From contig OY986439.1 in NCBI GenBank assembly GCA_963920525.1, forward strand, positions 3,865,001 to 3,929,000: a stretch of DNA of 64,000 nt, written 5' to 3'. Source of the DNA: Dichetophora obliterata (taxonomy: Eukaryota; Arthropoda; Insecta; Diptera; Sciomyzidae). The translations under genes and the position numbers were made by a program. Below, in pieces: positions 34,100 to 44,946 of the stretch; the stretch's first letter is position 1, and each line of letters opens with the position of its first letter. The notes beneath the pieces were generated by a model. It ran no database searches, had not been told where the DNA came from, and saw only the letters and a list, made by a program, of their open reading frames with translations.

Positions 34100-35315
34100 C
34101 AGGGCCGGATTAACCATGTCGGGGCCCCTAGGCAATGTAATTTTCGGGGCCCCTTTACCCTTTTCTAACGCCTTCAAATAAATTTTTTTAACATAATTCA
34201 ATCATATTCATAATAACGCTATTAATACCTCTACGCGAACTGAGTCAGGGCTATATTACCTTTGTCACTCTGCTTATAACGCTGAAAAGGAGGTATGGCA
34301 GGTATAGAAAAGTATATATATTCTTGTTCAGCATCACATCCTGAGTCGATTTCGCCATGTGCGTATGTCTGTGGACAAGATTACAGCCGATATTTTAAAG
34401 CTGTCGTATTGATATATGGTATATCTGCTTGTATTCAAATAATGAAGATCACGTTCGAGAATGAGCAAATTCTAATTAAAATCACGCCTACTTCCTCTAC
34501 AAAGTCACTTTATCAAAACAATACAATCTCTAAGAATGCCACAAAAATTATGTAGTGACTTGTAATTTCGTAAATTAGCTTTAAAATAAAATGTACACCA
34601 TTTATTTGAAATTTGTTGAAATCGGATAAAAACCACTCCTACCTGCCATATAAAGTGACTTTAACAAAATGGTAAAGTCTTTTTAAATGCCACAAATCTA
34701 ATGCAATGACAATTCAAGTTTTACACATAAGGTTTGGTTACAAAAGTTCACCATATATTTAATTTTTTTTTAAAATAGGGTGAAAACCACTCCATACAAA
34801 GTTAATGTAACAAAATGGTGAAATCTTTTTAAAGGCCACAAAACTAATGGTATCATAGGGAAATCATAACAAGTTGTTAATTATGACTTAGTTAAGAGGA
34901 TTGCATCAAAAAAATTGGAACGAAAATTTTTCAATTTCAGATCAAAAACAAAAATTTCAGTGAAAAAAAAATATGCCAATGAAATTCAAAAACCCTCAGG
35001 CAAAGTCACAAGTTATATCGCAGAAAAAACCAAGGATGCAGAAAAATTTGTTTTTAGGAGGAGTTTTCAAGAATATATGAAGCCGAGGAAGATTTTTTTG
35101 CTTCCATGCATTTCGTTCCACTCTAATTACTACATATATTAAAAGGAAAAAAAAAGAAAGCAGAAACCAACGAACTTGGAAACCTCCTTCTTTTTGAAGT
35201 CAGGAAAAAATTAAAGCAATAATATTGTCATTGAGGATACAAATCTTCAAAACATTTTTAATTTTTTTTTCTCGATGCGCGGGGCCTTCACTTCCTTATG
35301 GATAATCCGGTCCTT
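34100..35315. mobile_element. hAT-like TIR element
   Basis: Left end CAGGGCCGGATTAACCATGT followed by GGGGCCCCTAGGC, and inverted right end AAGGACCGGATTATCCAT followed by a GGCCCCGCG block, resemble ends of non-autonomous hAT elements. A convincing 8-bp duplication was not found. It contains an inverted copy of the dispersed repeat (34230-34860). The 75-codon frame at 34915-35142 is Lys-rich; I do not recognise it. Confidence 0.6.
34230..34860 (-). repeat. Dispersed fly repeat, copy 2
   Basis: Inverted relative to 24990-25480: it shares TATATTCTTG, AGCATCACATYCTGAGTCGAT, GTATGTCTGT, AAACCACTCCTACC-like and AAGTCACTTT-like blocks in reverse order, with two to three internal ~150-bp repeats. 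Confidence 0.6.
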
Positions 35316-35379
35316 CTTAAACAATTCCTTTTAGATACATTTAATTACAAATAATGAGCGATTCAAATACATATTTCTA

Positions 35380-36263
35380 CAACACTCACAATCCTTTGAA
35401 GTTTGGTATTCTACAAATAATATGGTTTTAAATCCTGATAAATGTCAAACTACGACCTTTTCGCGTGAAAGGAACAATTTAATTACATAATAAAAGATAC
35501 TGCTTGCTGCTTAAGATACTACTACCGTCAAAGACCTTGGTATATGCATGGATTCAAAGTTGTCGTTTAGCATTTATATTGATAGTATTTGTAAGAAACA
35601 TCTTCTATGCTTGGTTTTATAAAACGCTGGGCCAAAGAGTTTGATAGCTTAAAAACAACTTCAACGCTGTATTATTCAATGATCCTTACTGGGATTATGC
35701 AAGCCAAGTATAGTCCCCACTTTACAATGTGCATGTTGATCATTAGAAAGATGCAATACGATGCATTCTTTACATGAGAGAAGGAAATCTGCTGATATCG
35801 TCTACTTACACCAACTCATAGCTGATGAATGCAATTCTCCAGAACTTCTTTCCATAATAAATTTTATCACTAACCGTAGAAGCAGTAGAAACGCTAACAA
35901 CTTGATTTATTTACAATTTAGTAGAACAAATTATATGCTCCATCAAATCGCATGAGTACCTTTGTTAACAACTGTATTTTTTTTATGTTAACTTGTCGAA
36001 AGGTCAACTCAAAAGTAGACTAAAAAGTATTATGTAGTTAGATCTACGTACATTAATGCATGGTTAGCTGTAACGTTTTGTAATGTCCTTGAGCCCAACT
36101 ATTTTATTGGTGGGTAAATTTTGCCCAACATTGCTTGTTTTGAGCCATTTGTATCAATGGCGTTGAATTTTTTCAATTACTGTTTGGGTTGTGACTTTAA
36201 ATGAGTACATGTTGTGAAAATGCGAAAAAGCTGTAGTAGCTGAACTCTTTTGTTATTGTATGT
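35380..36263 (+). pseudogene. Jockey-like LINE, C-terminal RT region and 3' UTR
   Basis: Conceptual pieces are NNMVLNPDKCQT (near 35430), VKDLGICMDSKLSF (near 35530), RWAKEFDSLKT (near 35635), LHERRKSADIVYLHQLI (35767-35820) and LLSIINFITNRRSSRNANNL (near 35850-35910). They align in order with the last part of the element at 16-700 on the minus strand (CQAITYSRK, LRDLGVICDK, KHWSREFSN, LAKRREVADVLFIHQLV). Stops and frameshifts are frequent. The 3' UTR (36065-36263) is shared with 15451-15660. Confidence 0.78.
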
Positions 36264-36551
36264 AATAAAGCACGATTAGGGCAACAAGTGATGCAGTATT
36301 TGCTAGATATATTGACGACATAACATCTATAACATACGTTTGCTATTTCAGTTATCATAAACCCATAATTTCATTAATAAATTTCATTATAATAATTGAA
36401 CACATTTACAAAAATTATTCAAAATTAATGTAAGATGTAATAAAAAAAAATAACAAGGAAATTTTATAAAATTTCTGGTGTTATTATGACTAGTTTTTTT
36501 TAATTAACTTCATATTATGTTAAGTTTTTGAATTTAAAAATTATTTTATTA
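36264..36551. other. AT-rich gap
   Basis: About 290 bp of AT-rich DNA between the LINE end and the Helitron start. No feature seen. Confidence 0.45.
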
Positions 36552-36760
36552 TCTCTATATATAAAATTCTTGTGTACATGGCTTCGTCACTGAACTCCTA
36601 CTAAACGGCTAAACCGATTTTGGTGAAATTTAGTGTGTGTGTGCGGCTGGGTCTGTAGATGGTTTTGTTTTAAAGTTTGACCCGGTAGGTGTCGCTGTTG
36701 TTGCTATGGCAGTGTTTAAAGGGATATTTGAGAGTATAACTCAGAAACGAATTGAGAAAT
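36552..36760 (+). mobile_element. Helitron 5' end
   Basis: After an A, the sequence TCTCTATATATAAAATTCTT begins, followed by CGTCACTGAACTCCTACTAA and CGGCTAAACCGATTTTGGTG: the TC-TATATA start and fly/moth Helitron phrase about the unknown target. It closely parallels the 5' end of the complete copy at 44946 (read on the minus strand). A CTAG 3' end was not found downstream, so the extent is unknown. Confidence 0.65.
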
Positions 36761-38374
36761 TGTTATGATTCTTTCACTACACCGTTTCTTTTTATGCAAA
36801 CAAAATTACAAAAATACAAAATGAAGAAAAATAAACAAAAAAAAAAGTCATAAATTGATTTTTCGATCGTATCGTATTTAAATTTTTACGACAGAAACTT
36901 TAAATCAACCCTACATTTATGCATAACATAAGAGAAAACACTAAAAAAGCCATTTTTGGTTTTGAATATTTTTTCAACAACAAATATTTTTACCAAAGTT
37001 TCTTGTGATATAAAGAAATTCATTAAGTTAAAACATTATATAAATTAGCAGGGAAACGAAAATGAAAAAGATTGAAACACGATTGAATGAACAATTAATA
37101 AGAATTAAAAAAAATGAATGCAATATCTTTTAACATTTATTTACCAATTTATTTACTTTCAAAGCCAGCACTTACATATTTGATTAATTTTTTTTTTCTA
37201 TTTCATCCAAAAATAAAATTAGTATTAAAAACTTTTTTGTGTTTCAAGTCCGAAATTTTTTGTGGTTTCAATTTATTAGAAATTTTAAGCAACTTGCATG
37301 TTCCTGAAAACGAAAACGATTATTTTCTAATAAAAGAATGTTGCATACCACAAAGGTATGCAATTACCAAATTGCAATAATATAACTTTGCAAATTCTTG
37401 CATGCAGATTATGCACCTAAAACATTTCAGGTGTTTGATGTATTTGAGAACCTTTGTATGTTTGGCGATGAAAAAAAGGTCAAAAATTTGGGGTAAAGTT
37501 ATATAACTTCTCGATCAACACCGGGTATATCAGCTTGTTGTATTATAAAAAACCATTGAATTATGAAATCTGTGAAACTGCGAAAAAGCTTCGCTTCTCT
37601 CGTGTGTCCAAAAACGCACAGTGGCGATATTTCTTCAAAGTGGTTGCGAAAATCAATTTGATGTGGTGGAAATTCGCAAATCTAATGATGCAGTTTGATA
37701 AATAATTTCTCCAAACTCGCGAGTTTAAAATTTTAACCTATTTGGATAAATGGTTCGCTTTGAAGAGCTGGTGAAAGTTGATGGTTTTTTCGAGGTTTTT
37801 AATTTTATTTTGGAAGTCATGAAAGAAAAGTTTTTTTTTGCATTTATGACATGAGCGGTCTTTGTACTATCAACTAACACTAAAAAAAGTGAATGTAGTA
37901 GGTGACTGTACTTTTCCGAAACTCTATTTTTAACCATTTTTTCAGGTTTCGAATGGACTTTAAAAAAAGTTCGCAATAGTATAAGTTCCGACTACAAAAA
38001 CGAGATTTTTTGAACAATTCTAAACACAATGCAAAAAATTTTACTATCGGGAAAAGTCGGGGAAATGAGTTATAACGATTTTATTTTTTTAGAACTGAAC
38101 GGATTGGAATATTTGGATTATTTGATATATTGTAAGCACACAAATAATATAGCAATCAACATTGTAAATTTTTTTTTTGTTATGCCAATGTCAATTTATA
38201 GGGTGGAATGAATATAATGAAGTTCTCATTTTTTAGTAGGCAATAAGTGAAGATATTTTAATAATGATTTAAACAGCAGGTAAAAAATAAAGGTAAAGGA
38301 GTTTTTTCTAGGCTTGTTTTTTACACTGGCTATAATTCCACAGGTAAAAAAAATTTAAAAACTAGACCTAATGA
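36761..38374. other. Non-coding AT-rich stretch
   Basis: No gene recognised. The frames at 37114-37380, 37725-37976 and 38029-38211 are Leu/Phe/Lys-rich, as expected by chance in AT-rich DNA. Part of it may be Helitron interior. Confidence 0.45.
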
Positions 38375-38382
38375 GTGCGTTC

Positions 38383-39372
38383 TAGGGCGTCCAATCCCGG
38401 AAGCTTTTCTCGATCCCGGGATTATCGGGATTGAAAATCTAAAATTTATTTTAGTTAATTTATTAAGATTAGAGGAGCCTTTTCCGGCTTTAAATATCTG
38501 ACAGTTTCTTTTGCTTACAACTATTGCCCCAGCCAATTTACGAAAAACATGATTTTTGAGGTTTTTGCAAAATGTCTTAGTAACAAAATGTCTTAGTAAC
38601 AGACGAAGTATTTTGGGAATCATGAAATACACCAAAGTTATTTCTGAGAGGGGTTCACATGGAAATTTTTTCTAATGGAAGTCAAGGTACCTTAATATAT
38701 TTACTTGCAATTTATAAAAAACTTAACTAGAGAACGAAATGAAACAAAAACTTATATATTTTAATTTTGAATAAAAAAAAATGTATAGATCCTGGCTACG
38801 GTCCTGGTTTAAGATATTATTATATAAATGTTAAAATTTTTTATAGACACGTCTTCATATTTTTTTGTGTTTAATGCAAATTATGGTTGGAAAGACTTTT
38901 CAAAATGAATTTTTTTGTTTAATGTATTATTAAAGTAATACATTAAGCTGATCAACGCGTCTTATTTTTATATTTAATCCGCTAATGAGAAGCACCGTTC
39001 TAATTCTATGCTAGTTGGAAAAATAGTTTATGATAATCGTAAGCAGTTCGTAAGTTTCGATGAAAATTGCCTTCACCACAAAACAAAATAATTTCCTTAG
39101 TCAGAATATCTGAAAATTTTGAAATATATAGCTGACTTCCCGATGTTAAAAAATCTTCTTAAACTTTCCAACGTCTTTGCTCAAGTGACTCAATTCCTAA
39201 AAATCTTTTTCAGCCTAAATAAAAAGTTTTTCTAATTCTATATTCATATCAACTTAAATTGCAATGGTTGCATTTACATGAATATTTGTAATACAAATTC
39301 CGGAATCCTGGAAAGAAAATCCCGGGACTTAAAGGGGCTTAAATCGTCCGGGATCCCGGATTGTGTTCCCTA
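38383..39372 (-). mobile_element. hAT transposon remnant with imperfect 8-bp duplication
   Basis: Ends TAGGGCGTCCAATCCCGG and, inverted, TAGGGAACACAATCCGGG; flanks GTGCGTTC (38375-38382) and GCGCGTAC (39373-39380) match in six of eight positions. On the minus strand around 39020-38975 translation gives PTSIELERCFSLAD and a stop, the hAT dimerisation core (PTSxExERxFS). Both subterminal regions contain repeated CCCGGGAT/ATCCCGGG blocks. Confidence 0.78.
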
Positions 39373-39380
39373 GCGCGTAC

Positions 39381-39839
39381 GTAGTTCATATTAGAATACT
39401 ATGCTCTCTTTAACAGGTAGAAAAACTTAAAGAATTTGATTATTTGAGGAAGGTAATTTATAAATTTATATTTGGGGAAGTAAAAATATTATGCTTTCTT
39501 TCAACTTATTTCAAGGATAATGAAAAGAAATATATTAATTTGGATGGTATAAATAGTAATATTCTATAAACTTTTTTATCAGTTCTTCAAAACAGAGCGT
39601 TTGAATTTGTTCTATAAAGAAGCACCTGTAAAAATGTTTATTTCAAATTATATCATAAATGAAATATTCAAAAGTTCATCAACAGAATTAGATTTCGGAG
39701 CAGCATTACAAAAACTTCTTAACATCACTGTTAAAAAATTTGAAAAACCTTAAATTCGGAAAAAAAAATGCATGCAGTATTTAATAGAGTAAAAGTTCAA
39801 TGGAATAGTGTACGCAGTTCAGATAAAACATTCAATTGC
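39381..39839. other. AT-rich gap
   Basis: No feature recognised beyond AT-rich sequence. Confidence 0.4.
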
Positions 39840-40356
39840 AAATATAGAAATTGGCTACAGGAAAGTACCGATATCCACTATGAGGAAGTAGAAGACATGT
39901 CCAACGAATTGCCAAATACATGAAAATTGCAAGAGCAAAGCCAAGGAAATCATTAGACGAAAGTTCAACATTCACAAAAAAAAATTTATGAATGCTACAG
40001 AAGCGATTTTTACCGGACAACTGGCAACAGCATTAACAGTTTAATACAACGTAGACAAAGAAAAAACAAGAGGCGATTTAACAAAGGCAGTTTCTGTTGC
40101 TAGTCCTATCCGATTAAAGAGGATTAAGGACAGCATTCCTACTCCACCGAATGCATATTCCGTAAAATATGCCGCTGAGGAAGTTTTGGCTTTATTTATG
40201 GACTTGGGTCTTTCGAAGGAAAAGTACAATCTGATCCGAAAGTCTATGATGCGACACAACGTGGATATACTTCTAGAGTATAAAAACATCACAGCAACGA
40301 AGGAAGCAACTGTTCCAGAAAGTAGTGAATTAAAGGAAGTATGGGTTTTTATATAA
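39840..40356 (+). pseudogene. Unrecognised coding remnant (~120 codons), probably from a transposon
   Basis: A plus-strand frame from about 39980 reads KKFMNATEAIFTGQLATAL, one stop (TAA, near 40042), then DKEKTRGDLTKAV, PTPPNAYSVKYAAEEVLALF, MDLGLSKEKYNLIRKSMMRH and NVDILLEYKN, ending at a stop at 40354. Just upstream in another frame is KPRKSLDESSTFTKK (near 39940). Composition and amphipathic spacing look like real protein, unlike neighbouring frames. GTATGG at 40340 could be a splice donor. I recall similar GRPxKxFxExSxxTKxRK-type N-termini in repetitive animal proteins but cannot name the family. Confidence 0.5.
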
Positions 40357-40443
40357 AACTGCATGTTACAAAGTTATACTGAAAATTTTGTTTTTGTAGA
40401 TTTTTACTCTTCTGAAAGCCTACCTTAAGAAATTAGTTACTAA

Positions 40444-40971
40444 CCCGAGAAACAATTTCGTATTTTGTTTCAATAAAGTAGCTGATATATGTCCAGTGCC
40501 TGTGTCGGTAAATGTCCGACCTCTGCAACGAAAGAAGTGCTAGTTCTGGAACAGCTTGGGCAGGCACAATGTACGAACGAAGACCGATTCGGGCACTCGT
40601 CGGTGTACTGTGTCCGAATATAGTCGCTCGTTTTTTAACACTTTTTTGACATAATACAGACTTACTACAGTACTATTTTAGGTACCTTTCAAGGTACTTG
40701 TTGGGTACGTTTCGGGCACATTAAAGTTAAGAATCAGGCCAGTTTCGATACATATAAGCTACTTTATTGACACAATATATCAATTTTTTTTCTCGGGTCC
40801 TGTTCGCTGAAGCTCGTTAGCATTCGGTTTAATATCAATGTGCAATTAATGTGTTTTCATAAACTTCGCAATTTTTCGTTACTACCCCTAGCTTTTAAAA
40901 ATTAAATTGAGTCCGAGACTCTGGACTTTTGTGCCTGAGTAGTTTGGTACGGACACAAATTGTTTCTCGGG
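40444..40971. mobile_element. TIR element, 528 bp
   Basis: Ends CCCGAGAAACAATTT on each strand (15-bp perfect TIR). The flanks are TACTAA and TTAGCA; a 3-bp TAA/TTA duplication is possible but not clean. The interior contains several GGTAC and GGGCAC motifs and no protein. Confidence 0.7.
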
Positions 40972-42332
40972 TTAGCATCCTGTAGTTCTATTTAAATGCA
41001 AATTTGAAATGTTAAAAGTGTATTTTCATGTGAATATGGACACGGTATAAGAATAATGTATCATTGATTTGCAACCTAGAACTATATCCAAATTAATGTT
41101 TAATATAGGCAGCATTGTCAACATTGTAAAATTTAAGATTTAATATTCCAATTCGTTATTACCGCCTGTTATTGTTACTGTGTGTATACTTTCTTTCAGC
41201 ATAAAACATAACGCATTATTAAATTGTCAATTTTGCGTGTTTTTTGTTATGAGTAGGTCGGTAACTTTTATGTTTTCTTATATAACATTACGTCATGTAT
41301 TCAAAAATGCATTTTAGCAGTAATTTTGAAAAAGAAAAGTACTTCAAAATTAAGAAAGTAAAGGCTCTTATTTTGCTCCTGTTAATTTTATTTATGTCTA
41401 ATATAAAGCAATCTACCCACAAATTTCGCTGAAATTCTTGAAAGAAATTTACTCTCTGAGCCTGTTGTCCAAAAATGGTAGCGCGAGTTACTTACACAAT
41501 TTGTCATTTCAGCGGATAAATATTATGTTACCACTGAATTTTTATAGTTATATAGAACATAAAAAATATGTTGTGTTCATAAGGAATCCAACTATTTATA
41601 TTAGTAAATAAAAGTAATTAAAAATAAAATCTTAATTAAAGTCAAAAAAATTTTCTGTTCGTAGCGCGAGATACCGTGGAATTACCCAAAGCTGCTTTAT
41701 TTCTTAGTCTATAGAAAAAAAAACGAAATTAAGATACCTCAATTTGTTTAGAAGAAAGATATGCATTTGTATTAATTAATCATAATTAATGTTTTTAATA
41801 ATTTCTTTTTTTAAAAAAAACTCATATGGAGAACTTCATATTCACAATTTGTATATCTACTTGAAAATCTAACTTTGACCATGAATACCATAGCATCTGT
41901 ATGGTCAATTCAAATAAAATTTTGCTGGTAAAGCTGTATTATTTTTCTGTCTTTAGCAAAAAATATAATAGAGGTATCTCAATTCGTTCATAAGTTATGA
42001 TTTTTGCAATGAGAAATGCCAGGTGTCGCCACTGTGCGACGCATCTGTTTTTTGTTTCTTGTTATTATTCTCCACAATTTACTTCTTTTGCCTATTCCTG
42101 GAAATGTTTTTGATCTAAAATTTTAAAACATGACATTATTTTCACAGATCACCCCACAGGAAGCAACAAATTGTTTTAATATTATTAACCATCAAAATAT
42201 TCAATCAAATAAGAAGATCAGATCCTTCTGAAAGGACCAAATCAGCCCCTTTTTTGGCCGATGGGGCAGCGAATCTCCTTGCGACAGGTATCAAGCTTTG
42301 ACTTAAAAATATCATATAATTTTTTATCTTCC
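40972..42332. other. Non-coding AT-rich stretch
   Basis: No gene or bounded element recognised. Confidence 0.45.
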
Positions 42333-42893
42333 CTCCAGGAAAAATCAGAAGGCTTCCATTTAAAAGTGGTAAAGAAACATTCCCACCGTATCTTTTGAAA
42401 CCTTAAGGGTAGTTTTGTATTTATATAGTTTCCAAACCGGGTCTTTTGGAAGCTTAAGGGTAGTTTTGTATGTATATTATTTCCAAACCGCTTCTTTAAG
42501 AATGCATTTGGAAACTTTTATTTATTGTCAAGCAATGACAATAGAAAATATTAATGTCATTGTTTTCTAGCCGCTTATTGTAGAATTTGATAGTCTAGTG
42601 GTAGAGCGCTTGACTGTCGCTCCGGGTTCCCGGGTTCGAATCCTGGCCGGGCATTTTCGTAACAAGGGAGAGGATTGTTTCCACATTAATTCTTAAAACA
42701 GGGACGAGGACTGCTTGTAATTCGCTTTTTAAGACAGCGGCGAGGAATGCTTCCACATTCATTTTTAACACAGCTGAGAGGAATGTTTCCCTCTAATGAC
42801 ATGCTATGTAAAAAAAGCAATGGAGTGTGCAACAAAGGGGAATGCTTCCTACATTCCATGGAATGTTTCCTGGTAACATCACATTTCCTGGAG
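42333..42893 (+). mobile_element. TIR element with internal tRNA-like sequence, copy 2
   Basis: Ends CTCCAGGAAAAATC and, inverted, CTCCAGGAAATGTGA. It matches the reverse complement of 17857-18318. A ~65-bp segment with TTAAGGGTAGTTTTGTAT is duplicated in tandem here (about 42405-42475) but single in copy 1. GGAATGTTTCC/GGAATGCTTCC motifs recur in the right arm. The tRNA-like block lies in the middle. Confidence 0.78.
42589..42653 (+). tRNA. tRNA-like sequence inside the TIR element (not a functional tRNA)
   Basis: A box TAGTCTAGTGG and B box GGTTCGAATCC match pol III consensus. The T-arm pairs CCGGG with CCTGG around TTCGAAT. The GAGCG/CGCTC stem has a 9-base loop, so the anticodon arm is abnormal, and the 5' acceptor half is missing. 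It matches copy 1 with few changes. Confidence 0.45.
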
Positions 42894-44039
42894 GATTCTT
42901 ACAACACTAACACCAAGCTACGCTACACATACGGTTATTTTGGTTTGGATTACACTACGCAATAATAATGTTTGTGTTGATTTTTATGTGCGATCTTAGC
43001 GTAGTGTTTGTGTTTGCGTTAAAGTACACTAAATACAATATTTACTGTTTAACGCTACACAACGTTAATGTTCTGTTCTCTCAAATCTAAGCTACAGTAA
43101 CTTAAGATAAACTACGCTGTTCGGACACTGCTGCCAAGTAATGAGATCAAATATAATATTGCAAATAATAAGGTCAAACATTATATTAGTTGGTTATCAT
43201 ATAATGTGGTCTTTGCTACTTGTTTGGCCTTAAATAACATGTTTGCTTTTGTTTTTCCTTCGCGTGTTAAAAGTCTTGCTAGTCGCTTTTGTTGCTCTCA
43301 ACAAAACAACTACAAAACATAAAATATCCTTTATTAAGTCGTTGCTGAGGCGACACATTATCTATGGATTTTTATTATGTCCTCTCAGTTGATATGGGCC
43401 ATGAGAGTGTACGTGTGTGTGTGGGTGTTATTTTTTTAAGCCACTCACATCAGCGTCATTCTTGTAGGTTCTCAACTGCTCGACCGCCACATAAGCTTGA
43501 AATATTTGGTTTTTTATTCCGATCCAGATATTTTGACTCAGCTATGCGTTTGTAATGTTAAATATTGGCATTAATAAAATCAAAATATATATTGAATAAA
43601 TAAGCAACAAGACGAATTGAGGCAAGCAAGCCAGAATTAAATAAAGCTTTAAGACACTCAAGCATAAGGCACTAAATATGGACAACTTTGTGCAGCTTAT
43701 GAATGTGGCCAAAAGTAGCAGAGGGCGTCGCAGCAACATTCAGACTTAATCTCAACCAAAGAAGATATAGCAGCCGCCACTTAAGTCATAGCTACTAAAT
43801 CATTTATTTATGCTATGGCCTTAAAAAAGGAACATCAATGCGTGCTCCACAAATGTAGAAGCATCAAAAAAAGTTTGTGAGTTGGTAAACAAAACACAAG
43901 ATATGGCAGCTTAAAAGCAAGATTTTGAACACTCAAACAACGCACAGTGTTCAAAAATAGAAAAAATAGTCTTAGGTGCATGATTATGTTAGCATGTGTC
44001 ATTAATTTATAAATATAAAACGTCACACAAACTTTCATC
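42894..44039. other. Non-coding stretch
   Basis: No gene recognised. AAACACTACGCTAAGATCG-like and ACACTACGC motifs recur near 42950-43010, a possible short inverted repeat. Confidence 0.4.
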
Positions 44040-44395
44040 AAGATCGGCTACGCTTTTTGCCCACCTCCCATACAAAATTAACAATAAAATTGTGATATCT
44101 CAAGTTGTTGAAAGTCTAAGAAACAAAATTTACCAATTTTTTATTAACCAGATTTACATAATTACCATATAAAAATATTATCAAGACCTGCCACGCCCTT
44201 CCACATCTCGAGTTGTAAGAAGTATAAGAAAGGAAACACAATAGTTTTTTATTTTCTAGGCTTACATAATTACCATACAAAATGAAGAATAAAGTTGTAA
44301 CGTCTTGAGGTGTAAGAAGTATAAGAAAGAAAATTAATTTGTTTATTTTTAACTTGTTTCACTTAGTTATCATACAATTATTTATTTTTTATCTA
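44040..44395. repeat. Three related ~120-bp tandem segments
   Basis: Segments near 44063, 44195 and 44275 each contain CCATACAAAAT-like, AAGTYGTAAGAAGTATAAGAAA-like and TTACATAATTACCATA-like blocks. They adjoin the Helitron and resemble its internal minisatellite in general plan (CACGCCC, CATACAAAA), so they may be a related older copy. Confidence 0.6.
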
Positions 44396-44399
44396 TTTA

Positions 44400-44946
44400 C
44401 TAGCATAAACCCGGCTCATTGCTGCCGCGGCCCCATTGCCAGACGCGAATAAATGTTATCAGTGAAACTGTTTATCAAAAGCTGTTGAATTTCTCAAATT
44501 AAGGTTGTATGGGAGGTGACACGCCTCCTTGTCCAACGCCATATAAAGTTATCAGTAAAATTGCATGTGTAAATTGAGTTCGAATACTGAATTCCGAGGC
44601 TGTGCGGTCTATAACTCAAAAGCTATTCGATATCGCAAATTTAAGTTTTATGGTAGGTGCCCCTTGTTTAATGCCCATAAAATGTTTTCAGTGAAACGGA
44701 TTGTGTAAATTGTGGTCGAATACCGAATTCCGAGGTTGTGCGGCTTATAACTCCAAAGCTATTCGATATCGCAAAATTGAGTTGTATGGGAGGTGCCACG
44801 CCCACTGAAGGTAGGAGAATGAAATATACTTTATGACCTATTCTCATATCTTCCAAATATACATACAAAATTTCATGAAAATCGGCCGAGCCGTTTCGGA
44901 AGAGTTCTGCCTCAAACACAGTGACACGAGATTTTTATATATTAGA
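44400..44946 (-). mobile_element. Complete non-autonomous Helitron, 547 bp
   Basis: On the minus strand it begins TCTAATATATAAAAATCTCG after a host A and ends GGGTTTATGCTAG before a host T. A GCCGCGGC palindrome ~25 bases before the end can form the usual hairpin. The interior has two to three ~125-bp tandem units with CGAATTCCGAGG, TGCGGCTTATAACTCCAAAG and CTATTCGATATCGCAAA motifs, like the minisatellite of DINE-1-type elements. No Rep/helicase is encoded. Confidence 0.88.
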
